A stretch of 64,000 bases of DNA from Photobacterium sanguinicancri (GCF_024346675.1 NZ_AP024850.1:3162001-3226000), one strand, 5' to 3'. Shown: positions 31,614 to 40,400, counted from the first letter of the stretch. The notes: generated by a model from the sequence alone, not told the origin. Program-made: numbers and translations.

Positions 31614-32150
31614 GGGGTAACTCCAACTATGGAATAAATTTGCTGGCAAATATCGCATGGATTTAAACGAATTACCATCCTGTTAATGTTACGGGAAGGT
31701 AAAATTGATTTTGATCAAAGAAATTGTCGATTTCTTAATGCACTAAGCTGCTTTAGTCCCATTTTTACGAGTGAATAAAGTTTCAGCTTATGCAAAAACA
31801 CGTCATGCCATAAATGCGTAATTCAGAAGAAAAAACGCATAAGAAAACGAAGATGTTATAAAACGCAGGCATAAATTATCGTAATTATGCGATTTTCAGG
31901 CTGAAAATTAACATTCTGGTGAATATTCACCCAACTTTTAAGCTGAGACAAAAAACATATTCATCCATTAATTAACGAAAAATACCCTAACACACAAACT
32001 GTGTGGTTATTTACGCCAAAACAGCCTTCTGAAAAAGTGTGAACGGCTGCAAAGTTACCTACTTAGTAGCAGATTACAATCACCCCGTCCAAAGAGATAT
32101 GACTCGGTGGCAACGACCAACCGGGCACTAAAATAAAGAGAGATACGATC
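31614..32150. other. divergent regulatory region, rraB / arc leader
   Basis: 537 bp, A/T-rich, no protein gene recognised. It contains the FNR box (31705-31718), a 14-bp perfect palindrome GGTGAATATTCACC (31918-31931) and an imperfect palindrome GCATAAATTA...TAATTATGC (31869-31890). The last two resemble ArgR half-sites but do not fit the ARG-box spacing. Promoters for arcD are expected here. Confidence 0.55.
31705..31718. promoter_or_regulatory. consensus FNR box
   Basis: TTGATTTTGATCAA matches TTGAT-N4-ATCAA exactly. It lies in the divergent region between rraB and the arginine deiminase genes. ADI pathways are commonly induced without oxygen by FNR/ANR proteins, so the arc operon is the likelier target, though it is about 430 bp from the first ORF on that side. 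Confidence 0.7.
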
Positions 32151-32324
32151 ATGAGTAAGTTCACTATCGATACAGGAGTTCGCCATGTCTGCCGACGCAA
32201 CCGACTCCGCCGTTCTCGAGGCGCACTCGCTCCATTCACCCACTCTGATCATAGTGTGCCGTTGCCTTTCGAGGTATTGGCTAACGATAAAGGGGTGACA
32301 GAGCGTTCGCGCACCATGTCATAA
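32151..32324 (+). CDS. arginine-rich leader ORF upstream of arcD (candidate regulatory peptide)
   Basis: A 57-codon ORF begins at ATG 32151 with AGAGAG upstream. After MSKFTIDTGV the next 13 residues, RHVCRRNRLRRSR, contain seven arginines, coded by a mix of CGC, CGT and the less used CGA. It ends at TAA 32324, 213 bp before arcD. The region from 14 nt before the ATG to the fourth codon is an exact 26-nt copy of the arcA start (35079-35104). A second ORF in another frame starts at an ATG with AGGAG 6 nt upstream (32184) and runs 37 codons. An Arg-codon run before arginine-catabolism genes suggests translation-based arginine sensing; this is inference. It could instead be a remnant of an arcA duplication. 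Confidence 0.5.
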   Translation: MSKFTIDTGVRHVCRRNRLRRSRGALAPFTHSDHSVPLPFEVLANDKGVTERSRTMS

Positions 32325-32497
32325 CTTCAATAGCCGATCACCCATTCGCTTCGATGTTACCGAATAAGTAACTCAAGCAAATATGGTTATGAGCAAATAG
32401 CTCATACACCGAATTAATTTCCAATAATACGTTTTACTGAACGCGACTGTTCAGGGAGCCCTTTTGCGCCTACTTCGATGTTCGGCGTGCTGGATCA

Positions 32498-32524
32498 CAC
32501 CCATACACCACCACAATATGGGTG
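32498..32524 (+). promoter_or_regulatory. hairpin next to the arcD ribosome site
   Basis: CACCCATA pairs with TATGGGTG (8 bp, 11-nt loop). The stem ends one base before the AAGGA ribosome site of arcD, so it could affect initiation. No U-tract, so it is not a terminator. Confidence 0.5.
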
Positions 32525-32537
32525 CAAGGAGATAAAA

Positions 32538-33983
32538 ATGACGACTCAAACGGTACAACAAGAAGAGAAAGGCGGCTTCTTTGCCAACTTTAAATTCCCT
32601 TCTGCTTACACCATTCTGTTCGGCCTCATTGCGTTTGTCGCACTGCTAACCTGGATTGTTCCAGCGGGTCAGTATGATCGCGTAATGAATGAAGATCTTG
32701 GCAAGGAAGTGCCAGTAACCGGCACCTACCATGCAGTAGAAAACAACCCTCAAGGCGTGATTGATGTTCTTATCGCTCCGATTGATGGCTTCTACGACCA
32801 CAACACTTACGAAGCTGCTGCAATCGATGTTTCATTATTCATTCTTGTTATCGGTGGCTTCCTTGGTCTTGTGACTAAAACAGGTGCTATCGATGCAGGT
32901 ATCGAACGCGTAACTGCTCGCTTACAAGGGCGAGAAGAAATGATGATACCTATCCTGATGGCATTGTTTGCTGCAGGCGGTACTATCTACGGTATGGCGG
33001 AAGAATCATTACCTTTCTACACCTTACTTGTTCCAGTCATGATGGCGGCACGCTTTGACCCAGTTGTTGCAGCAGCAACAGTACTACTGGGTGCTGGTAT
33101 CGGTACGCTTGGCTCTACTATTAACCCATTCGCAACAGTAATCGCAGCAAACGCCGCGGGTATCCCATTCACAGACGGCATCATGCTTCGTGTTGCTATG
33201 CTGGCTATCGGTTGGGTAATTTGTGTTGGCTACGTAATGCGTTATGCAAAAATGGTTCGTGCTGACAAAACTAAATCTATCGTTTACGACAAGTACGAAG
33301 AGAACAAAGCACACTTCCTAGGCAACCAGTCTGGTGAAATGTTAGAGTTCACAACATCACGTAAAATCATTCTTGCTATCTTCGCTGCATCATTCGGTGT
33401 GATGATTTACGGTGTATCTGTTGCTGGTTGGTGGATGGCTGAAATTTCAGGCATGTTCCTAGCGTCAACAATCATCATCGGTCTAATTGCTCGCATGAGC
33501 GAAGAAGAATTCACTTCAAGCTTTATCGACGGTGCTCGTGACCTACTGGGTGTTGCACTTATCATCGGTATCGCACGTGGTATCGTGGTAATCATGGACC
33601 GCGGTATGATCACAGATACAATCCTGTTCGCAGCTGAAAGCACAGTAACAGGTCTGTCTTCTATCGTGTTCATCAACGTAATGTACTGGCTAGAAATCGT
33701 ACTATCATTCTTAGTACCTTCTTCATCTGGTCTTGCTGTTCTAACCATGCCTATCATGGCGCCACTTGCTGACTTCGCAGGCGTTAGTCGTGACCTAGTA
33801 GTAACGGCTTACCAATCAGCATCAGGTATTGTAAACCTAATGACCCCAACATCTGCGGTTGTTATGGGTGGTCTAGCTATCGCACGCGTTCCTTACGTTC
33901 GCTGGGTAAAATGGGTAGCACCACTACTAGGCATGCTAACTGTACTTATCATGGTTATGCTAAGTGTAGGCGCAATCCTTTAA
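32538..33983 (+). CDS. arcD: YfcC/ArcD-type antiporter, probably arginine/ornithine
   Basis: 481 residues from ATG 32538 (AAGGAG 6 nt upstream). A polytopic membrane protein with about 12 hydrophobic segments, of the YfcC/C4-dicarboxylate anaerobic carrier (DcuC-like) family. Visible features: LLTWIVPAGQYDR at the first external loop, GMAEESLPFYTLLVPVMMA, and the C-terminal VPSSSGLAVLTMPIMAPLAD. Family members vary in substrate. Position upstream of arcA, arcC and argF points to arginine import in exchange for ornithine. The codon use is strongly biased to preferred codons like the other arc genes, which suggests high expression. A terminator follows, so arcA has its own upstream region. Confidence 0.82.
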   Translation: MTTQTVQQEEKGGFFANFKFPSAYTILFGLIAFVALLTWIVPAGQYDRVMNEDLGKEVPVTGTYHAVENNPQGVIDVLIAPIDGFYDHNTYEAAAIDVSLFILVIGGFLGLVTKTGAIDAGIERVTARLQGREEMMIPILMALFAAGGTIYGMAEESLPFYTLLVPVMMAARFDPVVAAATVLLGAGIGTLGSTINPFATVIAANAAGIPFTDGIMLRVAMLAIGWVICVGYVMRYAKMVRADKTKSIVYDKYEENKAHFLGNQSGEMLEFTTSRKIILAIFAASFGVMIYGVSVAGWWMAEISGMFLASTIIIGLIARMSEEEFTSSFIDGARDLLGVALIIGIARGIVVIMDRGMITDTILFAAESTVTGLSSIVFINVMYWLEIVLSFLVPSSSGLAVLTMPIMAPLADFAGVSRDLVVTAYQSASGIVNLMTPTSAVVMGGLAIARVPYVRWVKWVAPLLGMLTVLIMVMLSVGAIL

Positions 33984-34009
33984 TCAATACTGCTTTATCT
34001 TCATCCCCT

Positions 34010-34036
34010 AAAAACCGCCTTCGGGCGGTTTTTTTT
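34010..34036 (+). terminator. terminator after arcD
   Basis: AAAACCGCC-TTCG-GGCGGTTTT with eight T's following. Confidence 0.92.
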
Positions 34037-35092
34037 CATTTATACAACCGTATGATAGCCCGCAACTCCCAATCTCTATTGAGAGAGTAAACCAGCGTGA
34101 CTTCAGAACATACGTAAAAACCTAACCATTCTTACCGCAGTATCAAGCAAGACAAGCACATGCAAAATATAGCGTTGCTAAATCATGCCATGCTGTCGTA
34201 GGTTTTAGACTCTCCTAGTCATACTCCTTTCTCTTTCTCATATTCACTGATGCCTCAGGCAACCTAACTCAACCAAAGTAAAGAGGTCAGATGAGTGACG
34301 CGGGGGTTACATGCAATAACAGGCCGTGCAGTAGCGGGGCTAAGTGAAGGGATCTACACGCCTGGTTCATTCCATTTATTAAAAACTTTATTCACTTAAA
34401 TCATGAGACTCTCCAGTGAACAAGATAGAAATAGAAGCCAGCTTTGACTAAACAATTAAAAACCTCAAATAACCACATATTTCTTATGACAATTTGGCAC
34501 TTAATCGTTATTAATATTTTCTTACATAAACATGACAATAATATTTAAAAATAATGACGACCCTAATTTCAAATATTAAACGCAAGATATTTAAACCATC
34601 AAAAAAAACCTCTTTTTTGATATGTTTTAAAATTACAAAAACAGCATAAGATCAAATTAAAAGAAAAAGTTTTGTTACCAACACTTTAACAAAGTCACTT
34701 TTTTTAGATAGACAGCCACTTTATGTGCATAAGATTGTATTTAATACAAAAAACACCCCACATAAAATTTGCATAAAGTCTCTCACAAAAACAACAAAAC
34801 ACTTTAAAACAGAGACTTAAAAACTTAGGCTTGTGCATAAACCCACTTAACCAACATAAATTCCCAGCCTTGAAAACTAATGACAAATGCATTGAAAATG
34901 TTAATAAAATAGCGAGATAAGTTATTTTGTTAATATATAAAGTGTGACAAACCTCTAAGACTAATACCCCGTTAAGAGTAGAATGATTCACAACAAAGGA
35001 GAGCAGGGAAATAAATAAACATTACTTTCCCAGCCATAAAACAAATAAAGCCAACCGGATTTAGTTGGCAAATTAAATAGAGAGATACGATC
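34037..35092 (+). other. 1.06-kb intergenic region before arcA
   Basis: No protein gene is convincing. The first part (to about 34370) has average composition, including a GC-richer stretch near 34290-34370. The rest is strongly A/T-rich. Features seen: an inverted repeat TTGTAT-TTA-ATACAA (34735-34749), a purine-rich AAAGGAGAGCAGGGAAATAA at about 34996 with no ATG in reach, and a short hairpin before arcA. It probably holds the arcA promoter and regulator sites; a small RNA or a lost gene in 34080-34430 cannot be excluded. Confidence 0.5.
35050..35069 (+). other. hairpin before arcA
   Basis: GCCAAC pairs with GTTGGC around an 8-nt loop, 23 nt before the arcA ATG. One of three hairpins, each before one arc gene. 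Confidence 0.45.
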
Positions 35093-36313
35093 ATGAGTAA
35101 GTTCTACGTAGGTTCTGAAATAGGTCAACTGCGCCGCGTTCTAATTCACCGTCCAGAACGTGCGCTGACTCACCTAACTCCATCAAACTGTCACGATCTA
35201 CTATTTGATGATGTATTAGCGGTTGAGCGCGCTGGCAAAGAACACGACGTATTTGCTAAAACACTACGTGACCAAGGCGTTGAAGTAATGCTACTTGGTG
35301 ACCTACTAGCTGATACGCTAGCAGTGCCAGAAGCGAAAGAATGGCTTCTTAACACGCAAATCTCTGACTACCGTTTAGGTTCAGCATTCGCAAATGACGT
35401 TCGCTGCTTCCTAGCTGACCTTCCTAACGCAGAATTATCTTCAATTCTTCTAGGTGGCCTAAGCTACGCTGAGTTACCAATTCAATCTTCTTCAATGATG
35501 CAAGGTATGCACGAGCCTACTGACTTCATCATTGAACCACTACCAAACCACCTATTTACTCGCGACACATCTTGCTGGGTATACGGCGGCGTTTCAATCA
35601 ACCCAATGGCAAAAGCTGCTCGTCAACGTGAAACAAACCACGTTCGTGCAATCTACCGTTGGCACCCAACCTTCGCTGGCCAAGACTTCATTAAATACTT
35701 TGGCGATGAAGAGAAAATCTACGACAACTCAACAATCGAAGGCGGCGACGTACTAGTAATTGGTAAAGGCGCTGTACTTATCGGTATGTCTGAGCGTACA
35801 ACAGCTCAAGGTGTTGAGCAACTTGCTTCTAGCCTATTCAAACACGGCGAAGCGAAACAAGTTATCGCAATGCAACTACCTAAGCACCGCTCTTGCATGC
35901 ACCTAGATACAGTAATGACTCACATGCGTGAAGATACATTCTCTGTATACCCAGAAGTTGTACGTAAAGACGTTCAATGCTGGAGCCTAACAGGTGACGA
36001 GTCTGGCGCTGTTAAGGTTAAAGAAGAAGGTTACTTCGTAACTGCTATCGAGAAAGCACTAGGCGTAGACAAACTAAACCTAATCACTACTGGTGGTGAT
36101 AGCTTCGAAGCAGAACGTGAGCAGTGGAATGATGCGAACAACGTATTAACTGTTAAACCAGGTGTTGTAATTGGTTACGAACGTAACACTTACACTAACG
36201 AAAAATACGACAAAGCTGGCATCACAGTTCTACCTATCCCAGGTGACGAACTTGGCCGTGGTCGCGGTGGCGCTCGCTGCATGAGCTGCCCAATCGAACG
36301 TGACGGCATCTAA
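35093..36313 (+). CDS. arcA: arginine deiminase
   Basis: 406 residues. It hydrolyses arginine to citrulline and ammonia, the first step of the ADI pathway. The guanidine-modifying fold is marked by [17 protein letters not shown] at the N-terminus, [13 protein letters not shown] (Asp/Arg site), [20 protein letters not shown] (catalytic His) and the C-terminal [11 protein letters not shown] with nucleophile Cys399. AGAGAG upstream of the ATG serves as ribosome site. Codon use is highly optimised. The next gene, carbamate kinase, starts 88 bp downstream with no terminator between. Regulation by anaerobiosis and arginine is expected from the family. Confidence 0.97.
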   Translation: MSKFYVGSEIGQLRRVLIHRPERALTHLTPSNCHDLLFDDVLAVERAGKEHDVFAKTLRDQGVEVMLLGDLLADTLAVPEAKEWLLNTQISDYRLGSAFANDVRCFLADLPNAELSSILLGGLSYAELPIQSSSMMQGMHEPTDFIIEPLPNHLFTRDTSCWVYGGVSINPMAKAARQRETNHVRAIYRWHPTFAGQDFIKYFGDEEKIYDNSTIEGGDVLVIGKGAVLIGMSERTTAQGVEQLASSLFKHGEAKQVIAMQLPKHRSCMHLDTVMTHMREDTFSVYPEVVRKDVQCWSLTGDESGAVKVKEEGYFVTAIEKALGVDKLNLITTGGDSFEAEREQWNDANNVLTVKPGVVIGYERNTYTNEKYDKAGITVLPIPGDELGRGRGGARCMSCPIERDGI

Positions 36314-36344
36314 GCAATCGTCTTTCACTAGACAATGCTAAGAC

Positions 36345-36374
36345 GGTTAGCCGATTAAATTGAATCGGCTAACC
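36345..36374 (+). other. 12-bp hairpin between arcA and arcC
   Basis: GGTTAGCCGATT pairs perfectly with AATCGGCTAACC around a 6-nt loop. No U-tract. It looks like an RNA-processing or mRNA-stabilising element that could set different transcript levels for arcA and arcC. Confidence 0.6.
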
Positions 36375-36401
36375 ACACTAAAACCAAGAGAGAATAATCC
36401 C

Positions 36402-37313
36402 ATGACTAAGCAAACAGTTGTTGTTGCATTGGGTGGTAACGCACTACTTCGTCGCGGTGAGCCATTAGAGGCTTCAACCCAACGAATCAATATCGCAAAA
36501 GCTGCACAAACTATCGCGGCTATCGCAGAAGAATACAACGTAGTGTTAGTACACGGTAACGGTCCACAAGTTGGCCTACTAGCACTTCAAGGTTTGGAAT
36601 ACAAAGCAGTAAATCCATACCCACTAGACGTACTAGGTTCAGAAACACAAGGCATGATCGGCTACATGCTGATGCAAGAGCTGAAAAACCTATTACCAGA
36701 ACAACACGTTTCATGCATGTTGACGCAAATGACTGTTGATCCAGCGGATCCAGCATTTATCGACCCAACAAAACCTATCGGCCCTGTATACCAAGAAGCC
36801 GAAGCGCGTGAACTAGCAGAAAAATACCACTGGACTGTAAAACCTGACGGCGAATACTTCCGTCGCGTAGTACCAAGCCCACAACCAACCGGTATCGTAG
36901 AAGACGATGCAATCACAGCACTGATTAAACAAGGTCACCTTGTAATCTGTACTGGCGGTGGCGGTATCCCAGTGAAGAAAGTCGACGGTAAATTAGTTGG
37001 CGTAGAAGCTGTTATCGACAAAGACATGTCAGCAGCCTTCCTAGCAAAACAACTAGAAGCAGATGCACTGTTGATTCTGACAGATGCACAAGCAGTATTC
37101 TTGGATTGGGGCAAGCCAACGCAAAAAGCATTGAGCAGCACTACTCCTGCAGAATTAGCGAATTACGAATTTGATGCTGGCTCTATGGGGCCAAAAATTG
37201 AAGCGTCATGTGAATTCATCAATCAAGGTGGCAAGTTAGTAGGTATCGGCGCTCTAGAAGACGGCCTACGCATCCTGAAAGGTGAAGCTGGTACGAATAT
37301 TATTTCAGAATAA
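36402..37313 (+). CDS. arcC: carbamate kinase
   Basis: 303 residues from ATG 36402; the frame extends upstream through the hairpin, but this start (MTKQTVVVALGGNALL) matches the family. It transfers phosphate from carbamoyl phosphate to ADP, making ATP, ammonia and CO2. The N-terminal ALGGNALLRRGE, VHGNGPQVGLL and C-terminal SMGPKIEA are amino-acid kinase blocks. It is the ATP-yielding step of the ADI pathway. The second product pool, carbamoyl phosphate, is also the substrate of PyrB encoded 1.6 kb downstream. Confidence 0.96.
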   Translation: MTKQTVVVALGGNALLRRGEPLEASTQRINIAKAAQTIAAIAEEYNVVLVHGNGPQVGLLALQGLEYKAVNPYPLDVLGSETQGMIGYMLMQELKNLLPEQHVSCMLTQMTVDPADPAFIDPTKPIGPVYQEAEARELAEKYHWTVKPDGEYFRRVVPSPQPTGIVEDDAITALIKQGHLVICTGGGGIPVKKVDGKLVGVEAVIDKDMSAAFLAKQLEADALLILTDAQAVFLDWGKPTQKALSSTTPAELANYEFDAGSMGPKIEASCEFINQGGKLVGIGALEDGLRILKGEAGTNIISE

Positions 37314-37367
37314 CAAAATAGTTATTCACAAGAACGCAATAATACGATAAACAATAGATACTACTTA

Positions 37368-37404
37368 CCAACAGCGTACTCTGTAATTATCAGGTCGCTG
37401 TTGG
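37368..37404 (+). other. hairpin between arcC and argF
   Basis: CCAACAGCG pairs with CGCTGTTGG around a 19-nt loop, no U-tract; another intercistronic arc hairpin. Confidence 0.5.
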
Positions 37405-37437
37405 CAGAGAGATACCGATTCTTAAAAGGAAATCATC

Positions 37438-38448
37438 ATGGCTTTTAATCTTCGCAACCGTAACTTCCTAAAATTACTAGACTTCACTCCACGTGAAATT
37501 CAACACATGCTAGAACTAGCAGCTGAGTTGAAAAAAGCGAAGTACAACGGTTACGAGCAGCCTCGCCTAACGGGTAAAAACATTGCGCTTATCTTTGAAA
37601 AAGCGTCAACTCGTACTCGCTGTGCATTTGAAGTTGCTGCTTACGACCAAGGCGCTAACGTAACTTACTTAGGCCCTTCTGGTTCTCAAATCGGTTACAA
37701 AGAATCAATGAAAGATACAGCACGTGTTCTTGGCCGTATGTACGATGGCATTGAATACCGTGGCTTCGGTCAAGAAATCGTTGAAGACCTAGGCGCTTAC
37801 GCTGGTGTTCCAGTATGGAATGGTCTAACTGACGAATTCCACCCAACTCAAATCCTAGCTGACTTCCTAACTATGCAAGAGCATGGTCGTGGTAAGCAAC
37901 TACACGAAATGACATTCGCTTACCTAGGTGATGCACGCAACAACATGGGTAACTCTCTAATGGTTGGTGCTGCTAAAATGGGTATGGACATCCGTCTAGT
38001 TGCTCCTAAAGCATTCTGGCCTGAAGAAGCACTAGTTGCTCAATGTCGTGAAATCGCTGAAGAAACTGGCGCTAAAATCACAATGACTGAAGACGTGCAA
38101 GAAGGCGTTAAAGGTTGTGACTTCCTATACACTGACGTATGGGTATCTATGGGTGAAGCGAAAGAAGCTTGGGCTGCACGTATCGACCTAATGATGCCTT
38201 ACCAAGTAAACATGGATATGCTAAAAGCAACTGGCAACCCACATGTTAAATTCATGCACTGCCTACCAGCATTCCACGGTGAAGACACTGTAGTTGGTAA
38301 AGAACTTGCTCAAGAATACCCTATGCTAAAAGACGGCGTAGAAGTAACTGACGAAGTGGTTGAGTCTAAGCACTCTATCGTATTCGACGAAGCTGAAAAC
38401 CGTATGCACACCATCAAAGCTATCATGGTTGCAACACTAGGTCAGTAA
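37438..38448 (+). CDS. argF: ornithine carbamoyltransferase
   Basis: 336 residues. The carbamoyl-phosphate motif is [24 protein letters not shown] and the ornithine-binding HCLPAFHG are intact. In this operon it should run in the catabolic sense (citrulline + phosphate to ornithine + carbamoyl phosphate), feeding ArcC and ArcD. Sequence alone does not separate anabolic ArgF from catabolic ArcB, and in Vibrionaceae one enzyme may serve both. AAAAGGAA before the ATG is the ribosome site. It ends the arc cluster, followed by a terminator. Confidence 0.95.
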   Translation: MAFNLRNRNFLKLLDFTPREIQHMLELAAELKKAKYNGYEQPRLTGKNIALIFEKASTRTRCAFEVAAYDQGANVTYLGPSGSQIGYKESMKDTARVLGRMYDGIEYRGFGQEIVEDLGAYAGVPVWNGLTDEFHPTQILADFLTMQEHGRGKQLHEMTFAYLGDARNNMGNSLMVGAAKMGMDIRLVAPKAFWPEEALVAQCREIAEETGAKITMTEDVQEGVKGCDFLYTDVWVSMGEAKEAWAARIDLMMPYQVNMDMLKATGNPHVKFMHCLPAFHGEDTVVGKELAQEYPMLKDGVEVTDEVVESKHSIVFDEAENRMHTIKAIMVATLGQ

Positions 38449-38503
38449 TCGACTCTCTTGAGTTTTATTTCATTCCCAACGGAATGACAAAGCTCTTATA
38501 ATT

Positions 38504-38528
38504 AATGCCAACCTTCGGGTTGGCATTT
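38504..38528 (+). terminator. terminator after argF
   Basis: AATGCCAACC-TTCG-GGTTGGCATTT stem-loop followed by GCATTT. Confidence 0.8.
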
Positions 38529-38669
38529 GCATTTATGCTACACTAGAATTGCATAACCCTTCTGAATATCAAGCTGCAAAAAACCCAAAATTTCAGCCAG
38601 TTGCCCCACCTCACCCTGATGAAAAATATGCACCGAAACATGCATAATCTCCCATTAAATGAATAGTTT

Positions 38670-38685
38670 ACGCAAACGCTTGCGC
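38670..38685 (+). promoter_or_regulatory. PurR-like operator at the pyrBI promoter
   Basis: ACGCAAACGCTTGCGC differs from the PurR consensus ACGCAAACGTTTGCGT at two positions. It overlaps the -35 element, as expected for a repressor site. Confidence 0.65.
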
Positions 38686-38707
38686 TCCCAAAAAATGGGC
38701 GTATAAT
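38680..38707 (+). promoter_or_regulatory. pyrBI promoter
   Basis: TTGCGC (38680-38685), 16-bp spacer and TATAAT (38702-38707), 31 bp before the leader-peptide ATG. Confidence 0.8.
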
Positions 38708-38738
38708 CCTTCGCAATTTGTCTAAACAGAGAAGAGAA

Positions 38739-38843
38739 ATGACAACGATCCTTCAGCAAAGCTTGCTTAAGATGCGCCGAAAAATGGCGTTCGTTGCGTT
38801 TTTTATTTTTTCTGTTTTTTATAAAAAGAGCCTCCTTTTTTAA
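38739..38843 (+). CDS. pyrL: pyrBI leader peptide (PyrL type)
   Basis: A 34-codon peptide, MTTILQQSLLKMRRKM then a Phe-rich end. The coding part contains U-rich runs (TTTTTTATTTTTTCTG) where RNA polymerase pauses when UTP is low. The stop codon at 38841-38843 lies in the loop of the attenuator hairpin. In E. coli, close coupling of ribosome and stalled polymerase at low UTP opens the attenuator and turns on pyrBI. All the needed parts are here, so the same mechanism is very likely. Confidence 0.88.
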   Translation: MTTILQQSLLKMRRKMAFVAFFIFSVFYKKSLLF

Positions 38844-38857
38844 GGGGGCTTTTTTTT
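38829..38857 (+). terminator. UTP-sensitive attenuator of pyrBI
   Basis: AGCCTCC pairs with GGGGGCT (one T-G) around a U-rich loop, followed by eight T's. It overlaps the pyrL stop codon. Confidence 0.9.
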
Positions 38858-38930
38858 GTCTGTTTTTTACTAAGAAAGAGAGCAGACAGTGTTTCGTTCG
38901 TATATTGAATCAACAGAAGGGAAGAGAGCC

Positions 38931-39860
38931 ATGGCGAATTCGCTGTTCCAAAAGCACATCATTTCCATACCGGAATTAAACCGCAGTGAACTAGAACTGA
39001 TTGTTGAAACCGCAGGTAAATTGAAGGCAGAGCCAAATCCAGAGCTACTGAAAAATAAAGTAGTCGCAAGCTGCTTCTTCGAGCCTTCTACGCGTACTCG
39101 CTTATCATTTGAAACCGCAGTACAACGCCTTGGTGGTACAGTCATCGGCTTCGATAACGGTGGCAACACATCGCTAGCGAAAAAAGGTGAGACACTGGCT
39201 GACTCAGTACAGGTTATTTCTTCATACGTTGATGCATTTGTTATGCGTCACCCACAAGAAGGGGCTGCACGCCTAGCCTCTGAATTCTCTAACGGTGTTC
39301 CAGTCGTTAATGGTGGTGACGGTGCAAACCAACACCCAACACAAACCCTACTAGACCTGTTCTCTGTCTTTGAAACACAAGGCCGCCTAGATAACCTTAA
39401 CGTCGCCTTCGTCGGTGATTTAAAATACGGCCGTACAGTGCACTCGTTAACACAGGCGTTATCGAAGTTCGATAACATCAACTTCTTCTTCGTCGCGCCA
39501 GAAATTCTAGCGATGCCAGATTACATCTGTGAAGAATTAGATGAAGCCGGTATCAACTACAGCCTGCACGCCACCATGGAAGAAGTAATACCTGAACTTG
39601 ATGTGTTGTACATGACCCGCGTTCAAAAAGAGCGTTTCGACGAATCTGAATACGCACACATGAAAGCTGCGTACATCCTAACGGCAGAAATGCTGAAAGA
39701 AGCGCGCGACAACCTGAAAGTGCTGCACCCACTACCACGTGTGGATGAAATCACGGTTGATGTTGATAAAACCAAACACGCTTATTACTTCCAGCAAGCA
39801 GAAAACGGTGTGTACGCCCGTGAAGCCTTACTGGCACTTGTACTAAACGAACAACTTTAA
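38931..39860 (+). CDS. pyrB: aspartate carbamoyltransferase catalytic chain
   Basis: 309 residues from ATG 38931 ([13 protein letters not shown]); an upstream in-frame ATG at 38889 is not supported by the family. It makes N-carbamoyl-aspartate from carbamoyl phosphate and aspartate, the committed step of pyrimidine synthesis. The motif [12 protein letters not shown] binds carbamoyl phosphate; [10 protein letters not shown] and the 240s loop region HPLPRVDEI are intact. It assembles with PyrI as (c3)2(r2)3. It lies after the promoter, pyrL and attenuator, and 16 bp before pyrI. Confidence 0.97.
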   Translation: MANSLFQKHIISIPELNRSELELIVETAGKLKAEPNPELLKNKVVASCFFEPSTRTRLSFETAVQRLGGTVIGFDNGGNTSLAKKGETLADSVQVISSYVDAFVMRHPQEGAARLASEFSNGVPVVNGGDGANQHPTQTLLDLFSVFETQGRLDNLNVAFVGDLKYGRTVHSLTQALSKFDNINFFFVAPEILAMPDYICEELDEAGINYSLHATMEEVIPELDVLYMTRVQKERFDESEYAHMKAAYILTAEMLKEARDNLKVLHPLPRVDEITVDVDKTKHAYYFQQAENGVYAREALLALVLNEQL

Positions 39861-39876
39861 GCAGGAGAGCGCAGTC

Positions 39877-40341
39877 ATGACTAAAGAAACTCAACTACAA
39901 GTTGAAGCAATCAAGAACGGTACTGTTATCGACCACATCCCTGCGAATGTTGGCATTAAAGTACTAAAACTGTTCAAAATGCACAAAACAAACCAACGCG
40001 TTACCATTGGTTTAAATCTGCCGTCTTCAGCGCAGGGTGCAAAAGATTTGATTAAAATCGAAAACGTCTTCATCAGTGAAGACCAAGCTAACCAGCTTGC
40101 GATGTACGCTCCTAAAGCGACCGTTAACCAAATCGAAAACTACGAAGTGGCGAAGAAGCTGCACCTAACGCTACCAGAACAAATCAATGGCATTTTTGAA
40201 TGCCCAAACAGCAACTGTATTAGCCACGGTGAACCCGTAGACAGTAGCTTCAAGGTGATAACCAAAAAAGAAGACATTCAGCTCAAGTGTAAATACTGTG
40301 AGAAAGTATTCTCACGTGAAATCATGACTGAACGTCGCTAA
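39877..40341 (+). CDS. pyrI: aspartate carbamoyltransferase regulatory chain
   Basis: 154 residues. The N-terminal allosteric domain (about 1-100) binds CTP and ATP. The C-terminal zinc domain has the four cysteines in CPNSNC and CKYC. It confers feedback inhibition on PyrB. GGAGAG precedes the ATG by 8 nt. It ends the operon; a strong terminator follows. Confidence 0.97.
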   Translation: MTKETQLQVEAIKNGTVIDHIPANVGIKVLKLFKMHKTNQRVTIGLNLPSSAQGAKDLIKIENVFISEDQANQLAMYAPKATVNQIENYEVAKKLHLTLPEQINGIFECPNSNCISHGEPVDSSFKVITKKEDIQLKCKYCEKVFSREIMTERR

Positions 40342-40400
40342 GACATTTTTGCAACACTAAGCCTTGTATTAACTCTGGGCTTTACTGCTTAAATACTAAG

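Noticed and set aside
31918..31931. GGTGAATATTCACC as an ArgR box
   Set aside because: ARG boxes have TGAAT and ATTCA separated by four bases; here they touch, so it does not fit. It may bind something else.
32055..32252. 65-residue ORF opposite the Arg-rich leader
   Set aside because: No ribosome site; its frame is the mirror of the leader ORF.
34290..34370. Possible short coding remnant in the GC-richer stretch before arcA
   Set aside because: Both strands give peptides under 30 residues with no recognisable motif; I could not support a gene or pseudogene.
34704..34991. 95-residue minus-strand ORF in the arc gap
   Set aside because: It has no ribosome site and a sequence of Cys/Phe/Leu typical of reading A/T-rich DNA backwards; no family recognised.
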